64,000 bases of DNA from Marinobacter panjinensis. Its GTDB lineage: Bacteria > Pseudomonadota > Gammaproteobacteria > Pseudomonadales > Oleiphilaceae. Shown piece after piece: positions 9,367 through 17,839 of the stretch. Made by a program: the position numbers and the translations under genes. Within the stretch, counting starts at the first letter, position 1, and each line of letters begins with the position of its first letter. Location of the stretch: the NCBI RefSeq assembly GCF_005298175.1, contig NZ_SZYH01000001.1, positions 2,852,001 through 2,916,000 on the forward strand, written 5' to 3'. Below the pieces are notes generated by a model. The model made no database searches and was not told the origin of the DNA. It worked only from the letters and a program-made list of their open reading frames with translations.

Positions 9367-9439
9367 ATTCGGGACAGCTGTCCTGACATCCGCACAAACC
9401 CCTACGACTGATGGCTACATTTGTCCTGAAATCCGGACA
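9359..9439. promoter_or_regulatory. Three 18-bp dyads upstream of dctP (candidate enhancer sites)
   Basis: TGTCCTGAATTCGGGACA (9359-9376), TGTCCTGACATCCGCACA (9379-9396) and TGTCCTGAAATCCGGACA (9422-9439) are near-identical. The first and third have perfect TGTCC/GGACA arms. The first overlaps the stop codon of the activator gene. The third starts 83 bp upstream of the -24 GG, the usual position of an upstream activating sequence for a Fis-type sigma-54 activator. Similar sites precede the oligomer hydrolase gene. The rest of the 9367-9694 gap holds only the promoter and leader. Confidence 0.75.
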
Positions 9440-9502
9440 ATGTGTAGTCTTTTTTTCTCTATCTAAATTTTTAACGTGCTGATAAATATAATAAAAAAAT
9501 GG

Positions 9503-9520
9503 TTGGCATAGTGTCTGCTA
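9503..9520 (+). promoter_or_regulatory. Sigma-54 (-24/-12) promoter of the TRAP operon
   Basis: TTGGCATAGTGTCTGCTA has GG at 9505-9506 and GC at 9517-9518 with exactly 10 bp between, matching the RpoN consensus TGGCAY-N5-YTGCW. The transcript would begin near 9530, leaving a leader of about 165 nt before dctP. Confidence 0.75.
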
Positions 9521-9694
9521 TATCCTGTTCGCAGGACGTCAGAACAACGCAGAAAACAAGACTGACGCTTTCGTTGGACCCGAAATATTTTATTTGTCCG
9601 TCTCGTTTCCTGCGATGTCTGACTACACTTGGATCAGGCCTGTCGGAATGTTCCCGTCCGGCCGAATACAACAACAATGTTAGGAGACTTGCCA

Positions 9695-10750
9695 ATGAAA
9701 CTCTTCAAGGCCCTTACCGGTATCGCCGGTGCGATCGCCCTTACTACAGCAGGATCGGCTTTCGCGGATGACCTGCGCTGGAAAATGCCGGTCGCCTTCG
9801 CGACCAACCTGCCCGGCCTGGGTTCCCCGGGTGCCTGGGTTGCCGAAAACCTCACCACCGCTTCCGATGGCAGCCTTCAGGTTCGCGTCTATGAGCCCGG
9901 CAAGCTGGTTCCGCCTTTCGATATCCTGCAGTCGGTTTCCGATGGCAAGGTTGAAGCAGGTTACACCTGGATCGGATACGACCAGGGCAAGGTACCTGCG
10001 ATTCCCCTGTTTGCGGCTGTTCCCTTTGGCATGAAGCCCTGGGCCTACACAGCCTGGTATTACTATGGTGGCGGCCATGAGATGTTGCAGGAAGTCTATG
10101 CCAACAAGGGCTTCGACGTGCACGCTCAGCTGTGTGGCATTATCGGGCCAGAAACTGCGGGCTGGTATTCGCAACCAATTGAAACACTGGAAGACTACAG
10201 GGGTCTGAAGATTCGCTTTGCAGGTCTGGGCGGCAAGGTTCTGGAAGAACTGGGCGCCTCCGTGACCATGATGCCTGGTGGTGAGCTTTACCAGGCACTG
10301 GAGAAAGGCACCATTGATGCGACTGAATTTTCCATGCCCGCTATTGACCAGCTTCTCGGCTTTGATCAGGTGGTCAAGTACAACCTGTTCCCGGGCTGGC
10401 ACCAGCAGTTTACCGCCCAGTACATGTTGATTAACAAGGACCAGTGGAACAAAACCACTGATGCACAGAAAGCGTTGGTTGAGGCTTCCTGTACCGCTGC
10501 AACCACCCTTGGCCTGGCCGAAGGTGAGTACAAGAACGGTAAGGTTCTGGCGGGCTTCCAGGAAAAGGGCGTCCAGGCTGATCAGATCCCCCGCGAGGTT
10601 TTGCAGCAGTTGAAAGAGGTTACTGACAAAGTAATGAAACAGGAATCTGCCAAAGATGCTGACTTCAAACGCGTCTATGAAAGCCAGAACGAGTTCCTGG
10701 AAACCTATAAAATATGGGACGAGCGTGCCTATGTTCCGACCGACCTCTAA
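9695..10750 (+). CDS. dctP: TRAP transporter substrate-binding protein DctP
   Basis: 351 residues from the ATG at 9695, which follows TAGGAGA and opens a clean Sec signal peptide (MKLFKALTGIAGAIALTTAG, cleavage near AFA-DD). The mature part has the DctP fold signature: DGSLQVRVYEPGKLVPP near the start, then the central substrate-carboxylate region LEDYRGLKIRFAGLGGKV, in which the conserved Arg is present. It captures an organic acid in the periplasm and hands it to the DctQM permease. Genes for 3HB dehydrogenase and acetoacetyl-CoA synthetase in the same array suggest 3-hydroxybutyrate (or acetoacetate) as substrate; this is context, not sequence proof. A terminator-like hairpin after the gene would keep DctP more abundant than DctQM. 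Confidence 0.93.
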   Translation: MKLFKALTGIAGAIALTTAGSAFADDLRWKMPVAFATNLPGLGSPGAWVAENLTTASDGSLQVRVYEPGKLVPPFDILQSVSDGKVEAGYTWIGYDQGKVPAIPLFAAVPFGMKPWAYTAWYYYGGGHEMLQEVYANKGFDVHAQLCGIIGPETAGWYSQPIETLEDYRGLKIRFAGLGGKVLEELGASVTMMPGGELYQALEKGTIDATEFSMPAIDQLLGFDQVVKYNLFPGWHQQFTAQYMLINKDQWNKTTDAQKALVEASCTAATTLGLAEGEYKNGKVLAGFQEKGVQADQIPREVLQQLKEVTDKVMKQESAKDADFKRVYESQNEFLETYKIWDERAYVPTDL

Positions 10751-10807
10751 GGTCCGGGGCTGATCCAGAGGCACCGGGCAGAGTTCCGGTGTTTTCTAAC
10801 CAAGTCT

Positions 10808-10835
10808 GGATGGCCCTTCGGGGCCATCCTTTTTT
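10808..10835 (+). terminator. Intra-operon terminator/attenuator between dctP and dctQ
   Basis: GGATGGCCC (10808-10816), TTCG tetraloop, GGGCCATCC (10821-10829), then T6: a canonical strong intrinsic terminator. dctQ begins 32 bp downstream with no obvious sigma-54 promoter of its own. The hairpin therefore probably allows partial read-through and sets a high binding-protein to permease ratio. Confidence 0.85.
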
Positions 10836-10867
10836 CACTATCGGCTTTTTGAGCGAGGAACCGTTGT

Positions 10868-11506
10868 ATGACGGTGTCAGATAAAGGCTCACCGCAGAGT
10901 AAGCGGGCATCGGTTTCCGACGCCCAGGAATTTCTTCATCATCACACCGAATTACCTACCACCCGGCTCAGTCAGGGTGTGGATGTTGTGATTTCCGGGA
11001 TTGGCAAAACCGCCTCCTGGATGTGGCTGATTGTCACAGGTGTGATCATTTATGCCGTGGTTGGCCGCTATGCCTTTGGCCTTGGTTCGGTAACGCTGGA
11101 AGAAGTTCAGTGGCACCTGGCCGGCGCAGGCTGGTTGTTGGGGCTGTCGTACACGCTGGTGACTGATGGTCATGTAAGAGTGGACGTGATCCATGAACGC
11201 TTGTCCCTCAGGGGCCAGGCCTGGATCGAGCTTTTCGGTCTATTGCTTCTGTTGCTGCCCTTCCTGGGGCTGGCAGTCTACGAAATGGTTCCTTATGCCT
11301 TCAGTTCCTGGCAGCAGGGTGAAACCAGTCAGGCACCGGCAGGACTTCCTCACCGCTGGGTTCTGAAGGGGGTTCTGGCATTGTCGTTTATCTTGCTTAT
11401 TGTGGCGGCGCTGTCCCGCTTGCTGAAGGTCACCGCACTGCTTTTCGGCTTTCCAAAGCCGATCCGGGTCGAATCCGAAAGTAACAAGAAAGAGGAAGCG
11501 TCCTGA
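10868..11506 (+). CDS. dctQ: TRAP transporter small permease DctQ
   Basis: 212 residues with a soluble N-terminal tail of about 40 residues and four membrane helices (near 45-65, 80-100, 122-142 and 165-185), the DctQ topology. The helix-1 region ends in VGRYAFGLGSVTLEEVQWHL, matching the family R-Y-x-F-x-x-x-x-x-x-x-E-E pattern. It forms the inner-membrane complex with DctM. Its stop codon overlaps the dctM start by one base (TGATG), so translation is coupled. The N-terminal tail is longer than in most DctQ proteins. Confidence 0.9.
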   Translation: MTVSDKGSPQSKRASVSDAQEFLHHHTELPTTRLSQGVDVVISGIGKTASWMWLIVTGVIIYAVVGRYAFGLGSVTLEEVQWHLAGAGWLLGLSYTLVTDGHVRVDVIHERLSLRGQAWIELFGLLLLLLPFLGLAVYEMVPYAFSSWQQGETSQAPAGLPHRWVLKGVLALSFILLIVAALSRLLKVTALLFGFPKPIRVESESNKKEEAS

Positions 11507-12870
11507 TGGAGCTTGAAACCCTGTTTGTAATCGGCATGTTCCTGACATTCGGGGCGCTGCTGATGACCGGCTATCCTGTCGCCTGGGTGCTTGGCGGCAC
11601 CGCGGTAATCTGGACTGTAATTGGTGTAATTGCCGTCGATAACTTCGGCGCGAACCTCTGGTTCGATTACCCGTCTTCCATGGGGCTGGTTCCCGAGCGA
11701 ATATGGGATGTCGTAAACAGCGAGACCCTTGTTGCTCTGCCCATGTTCATCTTCATGGGCATCATGCTTGATCAATCCGGCGTTGCCGAGAAACTGATGA
11801 ATAGCATGGTAAAGCTCTTTGGTGCAGTCCGCGGTGGCTATGCTGTGACGGTGGTTGTCATTGGCGTATTGCTGGCAGCTACCACTGGTATCATCGGGGC
11901 GTCGGTGGTACTGCTGGGTATGCTCTCCTTGCCGGTAATGATGGAGAACAAGTACGACAAGGGTTTTGCCGTAGGCACTGCCTGTGCAACCGGTACCCTG
12001 GGAATCCTGATTCCGCCGTCCATCATGCTGGTGCTGATGGCAGACAGGCTGGCGGTTCCGGAGGCATCCGTGGGTGATCTGTTCATGGGGGCGTTCCTGC
12101 CCGGGCTGCTTCTGGGCGCCATGTACATCGCCTATGTAATGATCCGCCCCCTGCTTCAGCCACATATTGCGCCGGTGCCTGAAGGGACAGAGAAGGTTAC
12201 CTGGAGTATTGTCTGGGAGGTGGCCAAGGCAGTCGTGCCCACGGCCGCGTTGATACTCGGTGTGCTTGGTTCCATTTTTGCCGGTATAGCCACGCCTACG
12301 GAGGCTTCCGGTGTTGGTGCCCTTGGCGCCCTGCTGCTGGCCTTGATGGCGGGCCGCCTGAACCTGAAAGTGCTGAACGCTTCGATGCAGCAGACCACCC
12401 GCACAGCGGCTTTCATTTTTGCCATTTTCCTCGGTGCAACGGCGTTCTCCGTGGTGCTGCGAGGTCTGGGTGGCGACCAGGTGATCGAAGACGCGCTGCT
12501 GGGGCTGCCGTTCGGGCCCTATGGCGTGGTACTGACCATTCTGTTTGCGGTATTCCTGCTGGGCTTCTTCCTTGACTGGGTTGAAATCACCCTCATTATC
12601 CTTCCGCTGGTGGCACCCGTTGTCCAATCCCTGGGTTTTGACCTGGTGTGGTTTACCATCCTCTTTGCCATGTGCCTGCAGACGTCGTTCCTGACGCCGC
12701 CGGTGGGATTTGCCCTGTTCTACATCAAGGGTGTCGCGCCGCCTGAAATCGACGTGATGGACATCTACAGGGGCGTCATACCCTTCATCATTATTCAGCT
12801 GATAGCCCTGGCCATCGTATTCCTGGTGCCCGAAATTGCGACCTGGCTGCCCGGCATAGCTTACGACTAA
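11506..12870 (+). CDS. dctM: TRAP transporter large permease DctM
   Basis: 454 residues, the usual DctM length, with about 12 membrane helices. The family-typical segments are present: [20 protein letters not shown] early, [13 protein letters not shown], and [20 protein letters not shown] in the centre, and [18 protein letters not shown] late. It is the Na+-coupled transport channel of the TRAP system. The gene is translationally coupled to dctQ and ends 13 bp before the dehydrogenase gene, which has its own RBS (AAGGAGAG). Substrate is inferred from neighbours as 3-hydroxybutyrate. Confidence 0.93.
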   Translation: MELETLFVIGMFLTFGALLMTGYPVAWVLGGTAVIWTVIGVIAVDNFGANLWFDYPSSMGLVPERIWDVVNSETLVALPMFIFMGIMLDQSGVAEKLMNSMVKLFGAVRGGYAVTVVVIGVLLAATTGIIGASVVLLGMLSLPVMMENKYDKGFAVGTACATGTLGILIPPSIMLVLMADRLAVPEASVGDLFMGAFLPGLLLGAMYIAYVMIRPLLQPHIAPVPEGTEKVTWSIVWEVAKAVVPTAALILGVLGSIFAGIATPTEASGVGALGALLLALMAGRLNLKVLNASMQQTTRTAAFIFAIFLGATAFSVVLRGLGGDQVIEDALLGLPFGPYGVVLTILFAVFLLGFFLDWVEITLIILPLVAPVVQSLGFDLVWFTILFAMCLQTSFLTPPVGFALFYIKGVAPPEIDVMDIYRGVIPFIIIQLIALAIVFLVPEIATWLPGIAYD

Positions 12871-12883
12871 GGAGAGAACACTA

Positions 12884-13663
12884 ATGCGTCTAGAAAACCG
12901 GATAGCTTTGATCACCGGAGCGGGGCGGGGCATCGGCCGTGCCATTGCCGAACATTATGGCCGTGAAGGCGCCCGGGTTGCTGTCGCCGATCTAACGCTG
13001 GAGAGCGCCGGCGACACCGTTGATGCCATCGAACGGGCTGGCGGCACTGCCATGGCCCTGGCTATGGATGTTACCGACGAGCACGCTGTCGACCGCGGTG
13101 TGGCCGCCATCGTGGAGAAGTGGGGTGGGCTTGATATTGCCTTGGCCAACGCTGGTGTCCAGCACATTGACCCGGTGCACAAACTGGCCTTTGCCGACTG
13201 GAGCAAGGTGATGAGTGTTCATCTTGACGGTGCGTTCCTGGTCACCCGTGCGGCACTGAAACAGATGTACGCCAGTGGCGGCGGTACCATGCTCTACATG
13301 GGGTCGGTCCACTCCCTGGAAGCTTCCCCGCTGAAGGCGCCGTACGTGGCGGCCAAGCACGGCATGCTGGGCCTGTGTCGGGCGGTGGCCAAAGAAGGAG
13401 CAGAGTACGGTGTTCGCAGCAACATCATCTGCCCGGGCTTTGTCCGCACCCCGCTGGTGGACAAACAGATCCCCGAACAGGCAAAAGAGCTGGGCATTTC
13501 CGAGGAAGAAGTGATCAGTAAGGTCATGCTGAAAAACACAGTGGATGGGCAGTTCACCACTCTGGAAGATGTATCCGAGCTGGCGGTGCATCTGGCGGCC
13601 TTCCCCTCGGCTGCCCTGACTGGCCAGTCCATCGTGGTCAGCCATGGCTGGCATATGCAGTGA
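12884..13663 (+). CDS. bdhA: 3-hydroxybutyrate dehydrogenase (SDR)
   Basis: 259 residues, a classical short-chain dehydrogenase. The NAD-binding loop is TGAGRGIG (11-18) and the catalytic triad is Ser142, Tyr155 and Lys159 (YVAAK). The segments [24 protein letters not shown] and the C-terminal tail GHWHMQ-like SHGWHMQ are typical of D-3-hydroxybutyrate dehydrogenases. It oxidises (R)-3-hydroxybutyrate to acetoacetate with NAD+ in the cytoplasm. Placed between the TRAP permease and acetoacetyl-CoA synthetase genes, it is the middle step of the uptake-to-acetyl-CoA route. The ATG at 12884 follows AAGGAGAG. Confidence 0.9.
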   Translation: MRLENRIALITGAGRGIGRAIAEHYGREGARVAVADLTLESAGDTVDAIERAGGTAMALAMDVTDEHAVDRGVAAIVEKWGGLDIALANAGVQHIDPVHKLAFADWSKVMSVHLDGAFLVTRAALKQMYASGGGTMLYMGSVHSLEASPLKAPYVAAKHGMLGLCRAVAKEGAEYGVRSNIICPGFVRTPLVDKQIPEQAKELGISEEEVISKVMLKNTVDGQFTTLEDVSELAVHLAAFPSAALTGQSIVVSHGWHMQ

Positions 13664-13679
13664 ACAACAGGAGAGACGG

Positions 13680-15674
13680 ATGAGTAACACAGAACAATCA
13701 CCGGTGGTCTGGTCTCCCTCGGACGACACACTGAAAAATTGCCAGATGGGCCGGTTCCAGGGCTGGCTGGAGCAACAGGGCTTCGGTCCGTTTGCCGATT
13801 ACCACGCCCTGCATCAGTGGTCGATTGATAACCTGGAGACGTTCTGGCAGAAGGTCTGGGACTACTGCGGCCTGGTCTGTGAGACCCCGGCCGACAAGGT
13901 GCTGGGTAAGCGGGACATGCCAGGGGCGGAATGGTTCCCGGGCATGAAACTGAACTTTGCCGCTAACCAGCTACGACTGGCGGATGGCGAGCATGCTGAT
14001 CGCGAAGCCGTGGTGGCCTACTGCGAAACCCGCCCGGTGCTGCGCCGCACCTACGCCCAGTTGAAAGCCGATACCGGTGCCCTGGAAGCCTTCCTGCGCA
14101 ACAAGGGAATACAGCAGGGTGACCGGGTAGCCGGTGTTGTCACCAATGGCTACGAAGCCCTGGTAGGCATGCTGGCGGCCACCAGCCTTGGGGCTATATG
14201 GAGTTCCGCTTCCCCGGATTTCGGCGTTGGTGCGATTCTCGACCGTTTCGGACAGATCGAGCCGGCGGCGCTGATTGTGGTCAATGGCTACGGTTATGGC
14301 GGCAAGGTGTTCAAGCGCCAGGACGACTTTGCCGGCCTGATAGACGGCCTGCCCACCCTGCGCTGTGTGGTCAGCATCGAACAATTGCCAGGAGAGCCTG
14401 CCATTGCCGGCGACAAGGTCACCCACTGGAACGATGCCCTCGCTGAGGGACAGGGCCAGCCGCCTTCGTTTACGCCGCTGCCGCCGGATCATCCTGTGTA
14501 TATCCTCTATTCTTCCGGCACCACCGGCAAGCCCAAGTGCATCGTTCATGGCAATGCCGGCCTGCTGGTGAACCACGCCAAGGAACTGATGCTCCACGGT
14601 GACGTGGGCCCGGAGGACCGCTTCCTCTACTTCACCACCTGTGGCTGGATGATGTGGAACTGGCAGGCTTCTGCCCTGCTGACCGGTGCTGCCGTGATCA
14701 CCGTCGACGGTTCCCCCGGCTACCCGGACCTGAACTACTTGTGGCAGGTCGTCGCTGATGAGAAAGTCACCCACTATGGTACCAGCGCCCGCTTCATTGC
14801 TGGCTGCCGCAAGGCCGAACTGGCTCCGGCGAAAAGCCTGGATCTGGACGCCCTGCGAGTGGTCTTCTCTACCGGCTCACCCCTGTTGCCGGAAGATTAC
14901 GACTGGGTCTACAGCGACGGTGCGCCGGATGTACTGCTGGGCTCCATCGCCGGTGGCACCGACATCTGCGGCTGTTTCGTGGGCTCCACACCCCTGCTGC
15001 CGGTTCGCCGTGGCGAAATCCAGTGCCGCTTTCTGGGCGTGGACGCCGTGGCCTACGGCGACGATGGCAAACCCGTCAGCTCAGGTCGTGGCGAGCTGGT
15101 GTGCCGCCAGCCGCTGCCGTCCATGCCCGTCAGCTTCTGGGATGACCCCGACGACGAGCGTTACAAAGACGCCTACTTCAACACTTTCCCGGGTGTCTGG
15201 GCCCATGGTGATTTCATCGAATTCACCGAACACGGAGGTGCCATCATCTACGGACGTTCCGACGCCACCCTTAACCCGGGTGGTGTAAGAATCGGCACCG
15301 CCGAAATCTACCGCCAGGTGGAAACCATCGCTGAGGTCAAAGATAGTCTGGTGGTAGGTCGTCAGATCGACGGTGACGTGGAAGTGGTGCTGTTGGTGGT
15401 GCCGGCAGATGGGCAAGCACTGACCGACGACCTCCGGAACAACCTCAAAATCCGCATCCGCCAGGGTGCCAGCCCCCGCCATGTGCCAAAGCACATTATC
15501 GAGGTGCCGGATATTCCCTACACGCGCAGTGGCAAGAAGGTTGAGCTGGCGGTTGCCCGGCTGATCAATGGCTCGGCCAAGGCAGACAATCGGGACGCCC
15601 TGGCCAACCCTGAGGCGCTGGACCAGATCCGCGACCGGTGTCGGGATGCCGGTTTGCTGGAGGGAGGCTCATGA
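13680..15674 (+). CDS. aacS: acetoacetyl-CoA synthetase
   Basis: 664 residues from the ATG at 13680, which follows AGGAGAGACGG; the frame also opens upstream at 13644 inside bdhA. It is an ANL-superfamily adenylate-forming enzyme: the AMP-binding loop YSSGTTGKPK is in place, as are the WMMWNWQ segment characteristic of acetoacetate-CoA ligases and the C-terminal YTRSGKKVELAV catalytic lysine region. It activates acetoacetate to acetoacetyl-CoA at the cost of ATP, finishing 3HB assimilation before thiolysis. It is the last gene of the bdhA-aacS part of the operon. An 85-bp stretch of this gene (15258-15342) recurs at 23415-23499 at about 91% identity. Confidence 0.93.
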   Translation: MSNTEQSPVVWSPSDDTLKNCQMGRFQGWLEQQGFGPFADYHALHQWSIDNLETFWQKVWDYCGLVCETPADKVLGKRDMPGAEWFPGMKLNFAANQLRLADGEHADREAVVAYCETRPVLRRTYAQLKADTGALEAFLRNKGIQQGDRVAGVVTNGYEALVGMLAATSLGAIWSSASPDFGVGAILDRFGQIEPAALIVVNGYGYGGKVFKRQDDFAGLIDGLPTLRCVVSIEQLPGEPAIAGDKVTHWNDALAEGQGQPPSFTPLPPDHPVYILYSSGTTGKPKCIVHGNAGLLVNHAKELMLHGDVGPEDRFLYFTTCGWMMWNWQASALLTGAAVITVDGSPGYPDLNYLWQVVADEKVTHYGTSARFIAGCRKAELAPAKSLDLDALRVVFSTGSPLLPEDYDWVYSDGAPDVLLGSIAGGTDICGCFVGSTPLLPVRRGEIQCRFLGVDAVAYGDDGKPVSSGRGELVCRQPLPSMPVSFWDDPDDERYKDAYFNTFPGVWAHGDFIEFTEHGGAIIYGRSDATLNPGGVRIGTAEIYRQVETIAEVKDSLVVGRQIDGDVEVVLLVVPADGQALTDDLRNNLKIRIRQGASPRHVPKHIIEVPDIPYTRSGKKVELAVARLINGSAKADNRDALANPEALDQIRDRCRDAGLLEGGS

Positions 15675-15770
15675 ACCACGGAATCATGGACGCGGGCGGC
15701 AGGCTCTGTAATGTTTTGACTCTGTAAGACCGCGATTGGTGGGTGACCAGCGAGACAGAGAGGTAATGGC

Positions 15771-17315
15771 ATGATATCAGGACGATACGGCAAGGGATTT
15801 ACCGCACTGATACTGGTACTGTTGCTGACGGGCTGCGCGCTGCCGGTGGTTGATCACGGCAGCCCGCTGCGGCGCCTGTCGCCGGACGAGGCCAGGGATA
15901 CACGTGTTGGCCAGGCGGTGATGACCCTTGAGGCCGGCAGTTCCGGGAAAACTGGCGTATACACACTGACGGACCCGCTGGCAGCCTTCGCCGCACGGGT
16001 ACTGCTGATATCCTCCGCGGAGCGTACCCTCGATCTCCAGTATTACATCTGGCAAGAGGACACCACCGGCATGCTCCTGCTGGGTCAAGTGCTGGATGCC
16101 GCCGAACGTGGCGTACGAGTGCGGATGCTGCTGGACGACAATGGCATTGGTGGTCTGGACCCGTTGCTGGCGGCCATGGCCACTCATCCCAATGTCCATA
16201 TCCGCCTCTTCAACCCTTTCTCCGTCCGCAGCGCCAAGTGGCTGAACTTCTTCACCAGCTTCAGCCGCGTCAACCGCCGGATGCACAATAAGTCGCTGAC
16301 GGCGGATAATATGCTCACCATTCTTGGTGGCCGTAATATCGGTGACGAGTACTTCGGCGCCACGCCTGGGGCCCTGTTTGTGGATCTGGACGTGCTGGCA
16401 CTGGGGCCTGCCGTGGACAGCGTGTCTGAGCAGTTCGACCATTACTGGACCAGCCAATCCGCGTATCCGTTGTCCTCCCTGGTCGGTCCGGTGGGCACGC
16501 CTGAACGGTTGGACTTCCGCGCTCGAGTAAAGGCGGTCAGGAACAGTGACGAAGCGGAGGTCTATCTGGAGGCCGTGCGGCAGGAAAGGTTCCTTGACCA
16601 GTTACTGGATGGCGAGCTGGAGATTATCTGGTCCGAGGGGGTTCTGGTCAGCGACGACCCGGACAAGGTTCTGGGTAAGGTGACGGACGACCGGCTGCTG
16701 CTCGCAGAGGTTGGCGAGAATATGTGGCCGCCGGGGTACTCCCTGGACCTGGTGTCGCCCTATTTCGTGCCCACGGAAGCCGGCGTGGCCCTGTTCAGGC
16801 GTCTGGAAGAGCAGGGTATAGAGGTACGGATACTTACCAACTCCGCCGCTGCCACTGACGTCCTTGCCGTGCACAGTGGTTACGCCCGCCATCGGGAGGA
16901 ACTGCTGGAGGCGGGAGTTGAACTGTATGAGATGAAGCCCGTGGGGCCGCGGCAGCGACGCCGTGGGTCAGGTCCGGGCAGCAGTCTCAGCAGCTCCTCA
17001 AGCTTGCACGCCAAGACGTTTGCCATGGACGGTGACCGGGTGTTTATCGGTTCCTTCAATTTTGATCCACGATCCCACCGACTGAATACCGAGATGGGGT
17101 TGATCCTGAACAGCCCGGAATTGGCGCAACGGCTGGCCAACGTGTTTGGCCCGGAGCTGACCCTACGCGCCTATCGGGTGGAGCTGGATGAGGACGGCGA
17201 TCTGGTCTGGACGGACAGCACCGGAGAGGTGATGACCGACGAACCGGGCACCGATGCCCTGGACCGCGGTATGCTGTGGTTCTTTTCTGTGATGCCGATT
17301 GAAGGGCTTCTCTGA
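15771..17315 (+). CDS. phospholipase D / cardiolipin synthase-like lipoprotein
   Basis: 514 residues with a lipoprotein signal (LILVLLLTGC). It has two HKD catalytic motifs: HNKSLTADNMLTILGGRNIG (about residue 170) and HAKTFAMDGDRVFIGSFNFD (about 410), both complete H-x-K-x4-D. Such twin-HKD proteins transfer or hydrolyse phosphatidyl groups; cardiolipin-synthase-like activity on the periplasmic side is plausible. A serine-rich insert (GSGPGSSLSSSSSLHAK) precedes the second motif. The RBS AGAGAGG lies 8 bp before the ATG. It is on the same strand as aacS but 96 bp away, and is probably its own unit. Confidence 0.88.
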   Translation: MISGRYGKGFTALILVLLLTGCALPVVDHGSPLRRLSPDEARDTRVGQAVMTLEAGSSGKTGVYTLTDPLAAFAARVLLISSAERTLDLQYYIWQEDTTGMLLLGQVLDAAERGVRVRMLLDDNGIGGLDPLLAAMATHPNVHIRLFNPFSVRSAKWLNFFTSFSRVNRRMHNKSLTADNMLTILGGRNIGDEYFGATPGALFVDLDVLALGPAVDSVSEQFDHYWTSQSAYPLSSLVGPVGTPERLDFRARVKAVRNSDEAEVYLEAVRQERFLDQLLDGELEIIWSEGVLVSDDPDKVLGKVTDDRLLLAEVGENMWPPGYSLDLVSPYFVPTEAGVALFRRLEEQGIEVRILTNSAAATDVLAVHSGYARHREELLEAGVELYEMKPVGPRQRRRGSGPGSSLSSSSSLHAKTFAMDGDRVFIGSFNFDPRSHRLNTEMGLILNSPELAQRLANVFGPELTLRAYRVELDEDGDLVWTDSTGEVMTDEPGTDALDRGMLWFFSVMPIEGLL

Positions 17316-17516
17316 TACCGCATGACCATTGGCGAACCTTGGCACGAGCAAAAGGACTGGGTGTGGCAAGGCGACTGATCCGCCTCCAGGTTAATGCCGT
17401 AAAGGTTTACGATACATCCACATTCTTGACTACAGTTTAAAAGTGGAGTCAGGCCGTGTGCATCGGCCTGGGCAGTCTCCGGAGCAATAACTCTGTTCTG
17501 ATAAGGAGACCAAGGC

Positions 17517-17807
17517 GTGCCCACTGTAAACGTTAAGCCTTCCCCCCTGATGACATTGACGGCGCTGGTGGTTCCGGTTAGCCATGCCACCCCGATTCTG
17601 GCCGATCAGGCCAAGCAGTTGGCCAACCCTGTGGCCAATCTCGTATCGGTGCCGTTCCAGTTGAACCTTGGCGATAATACCGGTCCGCGCGGGCCAGTTT
17701 CGTACTGCTGTTTCCCCCAAGTAACGTCCGCTCAGGTCCTGGCGGGCGCCACTGCATTTCGGAAAGCAATCGATGGAACCAAACAACGTTGCCCCGTAAT
17801 TGGGTGA
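17517..17807 (+). pseudogene. Truncated outer-membrane transporter-like gene (N-terminal remnant)
   Basis: A 96-codon frame with a good RBS (AAGGAG) before GTG at 17517. Residues about 30-60 (QAKQLANPVANLVSVPFQLN, then NTGP) match the start of a family of roughly 300-residue beta-barrel-like proteins, often annotated as transporter or neuromedin-U-like, found beside sulfatases and similar genes. After NTGP the similarity stops, and the remaining 40 residues look like unrelated sequence before a stop. The rest of the barrel is missing. I read this as a decayed gene whose 5' end and RBS survive. It could still make a short secreted peptide, but nothing supports that. Confidence 0.55.
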
Positions 17808-17839
17808 CGGCTAGATACCTCAAAAGGAGCTGAAAGACC

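Noticed and set aside
9680..10774. A 364-codon open frame antisense to dctP
   Set aside because: The sense frame encodes a complete DctP with signal peptide and RBS; the antisense product has no family features.
11350..12945. A 531-codon open frame antisense to dctQ, dctM and the start of bdhA
   Set aside because: Rich in His, Gln and Arg, with no domain, signal or RBS; it mirrors codon-biased membrane-protein genes on the other strand.
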